From NCBI GenBank assembly GCA_017854855.1, contig JAFMGZ010000014.1:1-64000 (forward strand): a stretch of 64,000 nucleotides of DNA, given 5' to 3'. Positions within the stretch are counted from its first letter, which is position 1, and every line of letters starts with the position of its first letter. A program made the position numbers and the translations under genes. Positions 57,269-64,000 of this stretch are shown here, piece after piece. The DNA comes from Sulfitobacter sp. (lineage in GTDB: Bacteria; Pseudomonadota; Alphaproteobacteria; Rhodobacterales; Rhodobacteraceae). A model generated the notes under the pieces. The model worked only from the letters and a program-made list of their open reading frames with translations, did not search any database and had not been told where the DNA came from.

Positions 57269-58471
57269 ATGCCCAAGACCTATTACGATGAACTGGAAAC
57301 CCGCAGTGCGGATGCACGCCAAGCCGACCAACTGGCGCGGCTGCGCGGGCAGCTTGCCGCGATCCCGCAGGCATCGCAGGCCTGGCGTGATGCGGCGGCA
57401 CAGGTGCAGACGCTGGACGATCTGGCCAAGCTGCCGATCCTGCGCAAATCCGATCTGAGCAAGTGGCAAAAGTCGAAACCACCCTTTGGCGGCATCACGG
57501 TGCGCAATTACACCCATGTGTTTCAATCGCCCGGCCCGATCTATGAGCCTGGCGGCAGCAGCCATGACTGGTTCCGCATGGGCCGGTTCTTGCATGCGGC
57601 GGGGCTGGGTGCGGATGACATTGTGCAGAACTGTTTTGGCTATCATCTGACGCCGGCGGGTCACATGTTTGAGAGCGGCGCGCGCGCCGTGGGCGCAAAG
57701 GTGCTGCCTGCGGGTGTCGGGCAGACGGAGTTGCAGGTCACAGCCGCGCGCGATGTGGGCACGACGGCCTATGCGGGCACGCCCGACTACCTCAAGATCA
57801 TTCTCGAAAAGGCCGATGAGCTGGGCGTCACGCTGGGCATCACCAAGGCCGCTGTCGGGGGCGGTGCGCTGTTTCCGTCGCTGCGCCAATACTATATCGA
57901 CCGCGGCATTTCCTGTTTGCAGTGCTATGCCACGGCGGATGTCGGCAATATCGCCTATGAGAGTGCCGCGATGGAGGGCATGATTCTGGACGAGGGCGTG
58001 ATCGTGGAGATCGTGACCCCCGGCACGGGCGATCCTGTTGCCCCCGGTGAGGTGGGCGAGGTGATCGTGACCTCGTTGAACCGGGATTATCCGCTGGTGC
58101 GTTTTGCAACGGGCGACCTGTCTGCCTTTATGGAAGGGACATCGCCCTGCGGGCGCACCAATGCGCGCATCAAGGGGTGGATGGGCCGCGCCGATCAGAC
58201 GACCAAGATCAAGGGCATGTTCGTGCGCCCTGAGCAGGTCGCGGCCCTGGTCGCGCAACATGCCGAGATCAGCAAGGCGCGTGTTGTGGCCAGCCGCGCA
58301 GGCGAGCAGGACGTGATGACCGTGCATATCGAAAGCACGGGCGGCGATATCGCAGCCTATGGCAAATCGGTGGCCGAGGTGCTGAAGCTGAAGGGCGAGG
58401 TTGTGATTGCCGCCCCCGGCAGCCTGCCGCGCGATGGTCTGGTGATCGAGGATCAGCGGACCTACGACTGA
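57269..58471 (+). CDS. Phenylacetate-CoA-ligase-like (PaaK family) protein with atypical P-loop
   Basis: PaaK-like C-terminal half (GDPVAPGEVGEVIVTSLNRDYPLVRFATGDLS, GRADQTTKIKGMFVRPEQV); expected SSGTTGxP region reads FQSPGPIYEPGGSS. Confidence 0.85.
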   Translation: MPKTYYDELETRSADARQADQLARLRGQLAAIPQASQAWRDAAAQVQTLDDLAKLPILRKSDLSKWQKSKPPFGGITVRNYTHVFQSPGPIYEPGGSSHDWFRMGRFLHAAGLGADDIVQNCFGYHLTPAGHMFESGARAVGAKVLPAGVGQTELQVTAARDVGTTAYAGTPDYLKIILEKADELGVTLGITKAAVGGGALFPSLRQYYIDRGISCLQCYATADVGNIAYESAAMEGMILDEGVIVEIVTPGTGDPVAPGEVGEVIVTSLNRDYPLVRFATGDLSAFMEGTSPCGRTNARIKGWMGRADQTTKIKGMFVRPEQVAALVAQHAEISKARVVASRAGEQDVMTVHIESTGGDIAAYGKSVAEVLKLKGEVVIAAPGSLPRDGLVIEDQRTYD

Positions 58472-58515
58472 TTTGACGCACTGGTAATCCTGACTGAAAT
58501 CGTCGAAATAGGGGC

Positions 58516-60180
58516 ATGACATCTGATCCTACCTCTATTGCGGCCAAAGCCAGACGCCCCGACGGGCTGACCGGTCTGTCGGGCGTGGCGCTGTTGGCCG
58601 CGCTGACCTGTGCCTTGCCGATGGTGGCGGTGCTGGTTGCAGCGCTGAGCGGCGGCACCGATACGGTCCGGCATTTGATCGCGACGGTTTTGGGCGAATA
58701 TACCCGTACGACGCTGTTGCTGGTTATGCTGGTGTCGGCGGGCACCTTTGCGATTGGGGTCGGTGCCGCATGGTTGGTGACGATGACCCGTTTCCCCGGT
58801 GCCCGCATCCTGGAGATCGCATTGGTGCTGCCGCTGGCCTTTCCGGCCTATGTGTTGGCCTATGCCTATACCAATGTTCTGGATCATCCCGGCATTGTGC
58901 AGACCACCCTGCGTGCGGTGACGGGATGGGGGCCGCGCGATTACTGGTTCCCTGATATCCGGTCGCTTGGCGGTGCGGCGTTGATGTTGACGCTGGTGTT
59001 GTATCCTTATGTTTACCTCTTGGCGCGGGCGGCCTTCTTGCAGCAAAGCGGGACGACCTTTCTGGCGGCGCGCGCGCTGGGGGCCAGCGCATGGGCCGCG
59101 TTCTTTAAGGTCAGCCTGCCGCTGGCGCGGCCTGCGATTGCCGGTGGCGTGCTGCTGGCCGTGATGGAGACGATCGCGGATTTCGGCACGGTGGCCTATT
59201 TCGGGGTCCAGACCTTTGCCACGGGCATCTATACCTCGTGGTTTTCGCTGTTTGACCGGGCGGGCGCGGCGCAGCTGGCGCTGTGCCTGCTGACCTTTGC
59301 GCTGCTGCTGGCGATGCTGGAACGGGTGCAGCGTGGCAAGGCGCGGTATCATGATGCCGCCCGCCGCGCACAGGCGATGGAGCCGCTTGTGCTGTCCGGT
59401 TGGCGCGCGGTTACGGCCACATGCGCGTGCTGTATTCCCGTGATCCTGGGGGCGGTGCTGCCGATTGTCATTCTATTCAGCATGGGCCTGGGATCGGAGC
59501 AGAACCTGCTGAGCCCCCGGTACCTGGGATTTATCCGCAATTCGGTGACATTGGCGGGCATTGCGGCGCTGGTCACTGTTGCGGCGGCGGTGGCGATCGG
59601 GTTTTTCCAGCGGCTGCGGCCCGGGCGTTTGTCCTGGGGTGCGGGGTATATTGCGCGGCTGGGCTATGCGGTTCCCGGCGGGGTCATCGCGGTGGGGCTA
59701 TTGGTGCCCTTCGCGGCCTTTGACAATGCGCTGGATGCCTGGATGCGCGCGACCTTTGGCCTGTCCACGGGCCTGTTGATCACCGGGTCGATCTGGCTGT
59801 TGATTGCGGCTTATCTGGTGCGGTTTCTGGCGGCGGCCCTGGGGGCCTATGAAGGCGGACAGGCGATGGTGCATGCCAATATGGATGCCGCCGCAAGGTC
59901 GCTGGGGCAGACGCCGCTGGGCACGCTGCGCCGGGTGCATCTGCCGATATTGGCCCCCAGTCTGCTGACCGCGCTGTTGATCGTTTTCGTGGATGTGATG
60001 AAGGAATTGCCCGCCACATTGATCATGCGGCCGTTCAATTTCGACACGCTGGCCGTGCAGGCCTACCGGCTGGCCAGTGACGAACGGCTGGACGGCGCGG
60101 CGGTGCCGTCGCTGGTGATCGTGGCGATGGGATTGCTGCCGGTGATCCTGATCTGCCGTCAGGTGGGGCGGGGCAGATAG
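58516..60180 (+). CDS. Fe(3+)-type ABC transporter permease (FbpB/SfuB-like)
   Basis: Two binding-protein-dependent permease EAA-like loops (AARALGASAWAAFFKVSLPLARPAIAGG; AARSLGQTPLGTLRRVHLPILAPSLLTA). Confidence 0.9.
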   Translation: MTSDPTSIAAKARRPDGLTGLSGVALLAALTCALPMVAVLVAALSGGTDTVRHLIATVLGEYTRTTLLLVMLVSAGTFAIGVGAAWLVTMTRFPGARILEIALVLPLAFPAYVLAYAYTNVLDHPGIVQTTLRAVTGWGPRDYWFPDIRSLGGAALMLTLVLYPYVYLLARAAFLQQSGTTFLAARALGASAWAAFFKVSLPLARPAIAGGVLLAVMETIADFGTVAYFGVQTFATGIYTSWFSLFDRAGAAQLALCLLTFALLLAMLERVQRGKARYHDAARRAQAMEPLVLSGWRAVTATCACCIPVILGAVLPIVILFSMGLGSEQNLLSPRYLGFIRNSVTLAGIAALVTVAAAVAIGFFQRLRPGRLSWGAGYIARLGYAVPGGVIAVGLLVPFAAFDNALDAWMRATFGLSTGLLITGSIWLLIAAYLVRFLAAALGAYEGGQAMVHANMDAAARSLGQTPLGTLRRVHLPILAPSLLTALLIVFVDVMKELPATLIMRPFNFDTLAVQAYRLASDERLDGAAVPSLVIVAMGLLPVILICRQVGRGR

Positions 60181-60195
60181 CGCACCTTGGGGGTG

Positions 60196-60259
60196 CCCGG
60201 AACCCCCTGGTGCTGCCCGAAAACAATCAGGCCAGCCTGCAACGGGGTTCCGGGTTTTT
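60196..60259 (+). terminator. Possible terminator after iron permease (long-loop hairpin)
   Basis: CCCGGAACCCC ... GGGGTTCCGGG followed by TTTTT. Confidence 0.5.
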
Positions 60260-60276
60260 GCGCCTGCGCTTTGGGA

Positions 60277-61155
60277 TCAGTTCTCTTGCGGTTGCAGTTT
60301 GTCTTGGGTCTTGGTGTCGAAGTCAGAGGCGTCATGGCGTTCGCGCAGTTGCAGGGACAGATCGTCGCCAAAGGCGCGATTGACCATGCGCCCGCGCTGC
60401 ACGGCGGGACGGGCGTCAATGGCTTCGGCCCAACGCATCACGTTCTTGTAGGAGGTGACATCGAGGAAGTCGGCAGCCCCGTACAGACGGCCCAGCACCA
60501 ACTGGCCATACCAGGCCCAGATTGCCATATCGGCGATGGAATAGTCACCCGCCATCCATGAATGTTCGGCCAGATGGCGGTCAAGCACGTCCAGCTGGCG
60601 TTTGGTTTCCATGGTGAAGCGGTTGATGGCGTATTCATCCTTATGCGGCGCATAGGCGTAGAAATGGCCAAAGCCGCCGCCGAGATAGGGTGCGCTGCCC
60701 ATTTGCCAGAACATCCAGCTGAGTGCTTCGGTGCGCATGGCGGGATCGGCTGGCATGAAAGCCCCGAATTTTTCAGCCAGATGCAGCATGATCGCGCCGG
60801 ATTCAAAGACCCGCTGGGGCGTGTCGCCGGAGCGGTCCATCAGGGCGGGGATTTTCGAATTGGGGTTGATGGCGACGAAATCACTGCCGAACTGGTCGCC
60901 TTCCATGATGTTGATGATCCATGCGTCATATTCCGCGCCCGTGTGACCGGCGGCCAGCAGCTCTTCGAGCAGCACGGTGACCTTGACGCCATTGGGCGTG
61001 GCCAGGGAGTAGAGCTGCAGGGGGTGTTTGCCGATGGGCAGTTCGTGTTCCTTGGTGGCCCCCGCGATGGGACGGTTGATGCTGGCAAAGCGGCCGCCGC
61101 TTTCGGCGTCCCATGTCCAGACCTTGGGGGGGGTATATTCGGTTGCGTCAGCCAT
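60277..61155 (-). CDS. yghU: Glutathione-dependent disulfide-bond oxidoreductase (YghU-like GST)
   Basis: YTPPKVWTWDAESGGRFASINRPIAGATKEHELPIGKHPLQLYSLATPNGVKVTVLLEELL...GDQFGSDFVAINPNSKIPAL. Confidence 0.93.
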   Translation of the reverse strand: MADATEYTPPKVWTWDAESGGRFASINRPIAGATKEHELPIGKHPLQLYSLATPNGVKVTVLLEELLAAGHTGAEYDAWIINIMEGDQFGSDFVAINPNSKIPALMDRSGDTPQRVFESGAIMLHLAEKFGAFMPADPAMRTEALSWMFWQMGSAPYLGGGFGHFYAYAPHKDEYAINRFTMETKRQLDVLDRHLAEHSWMAGDYSIADMAIWAWYGQLVLGRLYGAADFLDVTSYKNVMRWAEAIDARPAVQRGRMVNRAFGDDLSLQLRERHDASDFDTKTQDKLQPQEN

Positions 61156-61174
61156 GCGATTTCCTTTTGGTAGC

Positions 61175-61215
61175 GGTGGAGCGGGCCTCCACCTTACGGG
61201 TTGGAGGTAAGGTGG
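61175..61215. repeat. Compound intergenic palindrome GGTGGAG-cgggc-CTCCACCTTAC ... GTAAGGTGG
   Basis: 7-bp stem overlapping a second 9-bp inverted repeat CCACCTTAC/GTAAGGTGG. Confidence 0.7.
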
Positions 61216-61417
61216 TGCCTTGGTCCGCCTGTTTCCAGTGCTTTTTTGCCCGGACCCTAAAAGGTGTCATTCATTGCAGAATGCGTTTGAGAAAGGAACA
61301 GCACGACATGCAACGTCGGTATATTCAATGAGATGTGCCCAGTGACGTTGCGTTGCGCCCCCACGGTCTGGCGGTGGTGGCGGAGGGGGCGGGCAAGGCC
61401 TGTCTTGTGCCACAAAC

Positions 61418-61447
61418 AAAAAGACTGCCCCGAAGGGCAGCCTTTTT
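61418..61447 (-). terminator. Intrinsic terminator downstream of rpmJ
   Basis: Minus strand AAAAAGGCTGCCC-TTCG-GGGCAGTCTTTTT with UUCG loop. Confidence 0.9.
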
Positions 61448-61474
61448 AAAATCAATCGCTGTATGCGTAACGGT

Positions 61475-61600
61475 TCAGCCCTGACGGGCTTTGAACCGGC
61501 GCTGCGTTTTGTTGATCACGTAAACGCGGCCTTTGCGACGCACAACGCGGCAATCACGGTGCCGGTTCTTGAGCGAGCGGAGCGAATTGCGAACTTTCAT
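61475..61600 (-). CDS. rpmJ: 50S ribosomal protein L36
   Basis: Minus-strand translation [41 protein letters not shown], 41 aa; below ORF-track length cutoff. Confidence 0.96.
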   Translation of the reverse strand: MKVRNSLRSLKNRHRDCRVVRRKGRVYVINKTQRRFKARQG

Positions 61601-61712
61601 GTTCTTATCCTTCCATCTGTGGCCCCGCCTTATCTGTTAAGACAAGGACCAGCGCCGGGTTACGGTCGACCCCGCCACCCTTATAGAAAGGGCTTGGGGC
61701 CAGTGAATTTCG

Positions 61713-61787
61713 TGGTGGGCGATACTGGGATCGAACCAGTGACCCCTTCGATGTCAACGAAGTGCTCTACCGCTGAGCTAATCACCC
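61713..61787 (-). tRNA. tRNA-Val (anticodon GAC), CCA encoded
   Basis: GGGTGAT TA GCTCAGCGGTAGAGC ACTTCGTTGACATCGAAG GGGTC ACTGGTTCGATCCCAGT ATCGCCC A CCA; cloverleaf pairs by eye. Confidence 0.96.
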
Positions 61788-61936
61788 ACTTTTCCAACTT
61801 GTTACCACGGCCCCAAACAAAAATGGGGCGCGAAATGACGCGCCGGTTGGGGTGCTATAAAAGGAGTCGTCAGAGGGATCAAGGGGCTTTTGGCATTCAC
61901 ATGTTCTGCGCTATGTAAGGTACAAAGGGGACACAC

Positions 61937-62797
61937 ATGCCCAATTCAGCCTATGAAGTCATAAACCCGGGCGTCAACCGCTCTTGTGTGGTTTTTGCGT
62001 CGCCCCATTCGGGGCGCGACTACCCATGGGCATTTCTGCGCAGTTCGGTTTTGGATGAACATGCGATTCGGTCATCAGAGGATGCATTCGTCGACCAACT
62101 GTTTGACTGCGCACCAAAATTCGGCGCGACCTTCATCAAGGCGGGTGCGCCGCGGTCCTTTGTTGATCTCAACCGCGCCTGCGATGAACTGGACCCTGCG
62201 TTGATCGAGGGGGTTCGCCGCCAGGGACATAATCCGCGCATTGCCTCTGGGTTGGGGGTGATTCCGCGGGTGGTGGCCAATGGGCGTGCGATTTACCGGG
62301 GCAAGCTGACCCGGTCAGAGGCGCAGCGCCGCATTGACGAATATTGGCAGCCCTACCATCGAAAGCTGCAAGAGCTGCTGGATCATGCCCATCAGCGCCA
62401 CGGTCAGGCGGTGCTGATTGATTGTCATTCGATGCCGCATGAGGCGATGGACGGTTTGGTGCGCGCGGGTATGAAACGGCCGCAGGTCGTTTTGGGCGAC
62501 CGGTTTGGGGCCTCTGCCAGTGGCGATGTGGTGGACCGTGTCGAAGCGGCCTTTGCCGGGGCCGGGTTTGTCGTGACCCGCAACACGCCCTTTGCCGGGG
62601 CCTATATCACCCAGGCCTATGGCCGCCCCGCGCGGTCACAGCATGCGGTTCAGGTTGAGATTGACCGCGCGCTTTACATGGATGAGGCGCAGGTCCGGCC
62701 CCATGACGGGTTTGAGGACATGCAAGCCGCGCTGCGGCAGGTTGTGGCCGAGGTGGCGCAGATCGGTCAGGGCCGCGTGCCGCTGGCGGCTGAGTGA
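61937..62797 (+). CDS. N-formylglutamate amidohydrolase family protein
   Basis: VVFASPHSGRDYP, RSFVDLNRACDELDP, LIDCHSMPHEAM. Confidence 0.92.
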   Translation: MPNSAYEVINPGVNRSCVVFASPHSGRDYPWAFLRSSVLDEHAIRSSEDAFVDQLFDCAPKFGATFIKAGAPRSFVDLNRACDELDPALIEGVRRQGHNPRIASGLGVIPRVVANGRAIYRGKLTRSEAQRRIDEYWQPYHRKLQELLDHAHQRHGQAVLIDCHSMPHEAMDGLVRAGMKRPQVVLGDRFGASASGDVVDRVEAAFAGAGFVVTRNTPFAGAYITQAYGRPARSQHAVQVEIDRALYMDEAQVRPHDGFEDMQAALRQVVAEVAQIGQGRVPLAAE

Positions 62798-62819
62798 GCG
62801 GGATTGATCGGGTCCGGCC

Positions 62820-64000
62820 CTAGCGCAGGGCACGGCCCTTGACGATGGCTTTGCTGCCGAATTTTGAACGGATGCTGTCGGTGGCGCGTTCGGCCTTGCC
62901 GCGTTTTACGGCATCGGGGTCCAGCAGGTCCCCCGCCTGATCCGCGCCTTCGGCCGCGCTGAGGTCTGAGATCCCGCAGCCGATCAGGCGAAACGGCCCC
63001 TGATCATCCAGTTGGTCAAAGAGCGCGCGGGCGTGGCGGTAAATGCGGTCGGCCAATTGGGTCGGATCATGAAGCGACACCCGGCGGGTCAGGGTCTTGA
63101 AATCGGAGCGTTTGAGTTTCAGCGTGACGACGCGCCCGGCCAGATCCCGTGCCTTGGCGCGGTCGGCGACCTGTTCGGACAGCCGCCAGATGTGACCATC
63201 CAGAATATCGCGGTCGCGGGTGTCCTCGTTAAAGGTGGTTTCCTTGCTGATGGATTTTACCGGCTCATGGGCCGAGACGGGCCGTTTGTCCTGACCGCGG
63301 GCCAGATGCCACAGCCTGTCGCCCATGCCGCCGAACCGCGCCACCAGATCGGTCTTTTCCCAGCGCAGCAGATCGGAAAAGGTGCGGATGCCCGCCTTGT
63401 CCAGCGCCCCCTGGCTGACGGCCCCCACGCCCCAGATCATCTTGACCGGTTTGTCGCGCAGGAAATCATTGGTCTCGGCCTTGCCGATCACCGAAAACCC
63501 ATGCGGTTTGTCCAGATCAGAGGCGACCTTGGCGAGAAATTTGTTATGGCTCAGCCCGATGGAGCCGGTCAGGCCCAGCTCATCCTTCATGCGGCGGACC
63601 AGCCGGGCCAGCATCACCGCAGGCGGGGACCCGTGCAGGCGTGTGGTGCCGGTCATGTCCAGAAATGCCTCGTCCAGCGACAGGGGCTGAATGGCGGGGG
63701 TCAGTTCCTCCATCATGGCGCGGATGGCGCGGGAGGCTTCGACATAGGCGTCCATGCGGGGTTTGATGATCACCGCCTCTGGGCAAAGCTGCAGCGCCTT
63801 GAACATCGGCATGGCAGAGCGGACCCCGCGAATACGCGCCACGTAGCAGGCGGTAGAGACGACACCGCGCCGCCCGCCGCCGATGATGACGGGTTTTCCA
63901 GCAAGGGCAGGATTGTCGCGTTTTTCGACAGAGGCGTAGAAAGCATCGCAATCCATATGGGCGATGGTGAGGTCAAACAGTTCCGGATGGGCCAGCACAC
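62820..64000 (-). CDS. dinB: DNA polymerase IV (5' end may continue past right window edge)
   Basis: IAHMDCDAFYASVEKRDNPALAGKPVIIGGGRRGVVSTACYVARIRGVRSAMP, LSLDEAFLDMTG; the only upstream in-frame start seen is GTG at the window edge. Confidence 0.95.
   Translation of the reverse strand, partial: VLAHPELFDLTIAHMDCDAFYASVEKRDNPALAGKPVIIGGGRRGVVSTACYVARIRGVRSAMPMFKALQLCPEAVIIKPRMDAYVEASRAIRAMMEELTPAIQPLSLDEAFLDMTGTTRLHGSPPAVMLARLVRRMKDELGLTGSIGLSHNKFLAKVASDLDKPHGFSVIGKAETNDFLRDKPVKMIWGVGAVSQGALDKAGIRTFSDLLRWEKTDLVARFGGMGDRLWHLARGQDKRPVSAHEPVKSISKETTFNEDTRDRDILDGHIWRLSEQVADRAKARDLAGRVVTLKLKRSDFKTLTRRVSLHDPTQLADRIYRHARALFDQLDDQGPFRLIGCGISDLSAAEGADQAGDLLDPDAVKRGKAERATDSIRSKFGSKAIVKGRALR

Noticed and set aside
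56234-58522. 762-aa open frame on the minus strand across livF and the PaaK-like gene
   Set aside because: Antisense to two well-supported genes; composition (Arg/His/Gln/Ala/Gly rich, no motifs) is that of a codon-bias shadow ORF in GC-rich DNA.

Overview
This is a 64-kb, high-GC chromosomal window that looks like a Roseobacter-group alphaproteobacterium (Rhodobacteraceae). That placement is inferred from protein style and gene order, not from a database search. It is densely coding. I see no prophage, IS element, CRISPR array or integron. Recognisable blocks: (1) an interrupted rbfA/truB/rpsO/pnp ribosome-RNA cluster, with pnp cut by the left edge. It carries an RTX-type protein, a DUF1643 protein and a phosphodiester-glycosidase-like protein, and an arginine:glycine-amidinotransferase/amidase/Crp-Fnr block lies between rpsO and pnp. 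(2) dapB, rsmB-like, heparinase-like, purH, lspA and a paired M16 protease housekeeping stretch. (3) A deoC plus ALDH16-type two-domain aldehyde dehydrogenase pair. (4) A near-complete urate-to-glyoxylate pathway (uraH, puuE-uraD fusion, allE-type, allA, permease, puuD) interleaved with a rhodanese-like/LysM pair. (5) mutL, rmuC. (6) A translationally coupled five-gene cluster (FAD oxidoreductase, DUF1365, MFS, DUF3833, SDR). (7) A saccharopine dehydrogenase/GST/phosphatase operon and an isolated formate dehydrogenase alpha subunit. (8) A hybrid two-component system divergent from a Liv-type ABC importer flanked by two acyl-CoA-ligase-family genes, one with a degenerate P-loop. (9) rpmJ, tRNA-Val(GAC), an N-formylglutamate amidohydrolase and dinB (cut by the right edge). 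The most notable non-coding signals are two perfect TGTGA-N6-TCACA CRP-type palindromes exactly 30 bp apart near a Crp/Fnr gene, four GATTCG/CGAATC motifs in the divergent uraH promoter region, an 11-bp iteron-like array before livH, and two families of intergenic palindromic repeats.
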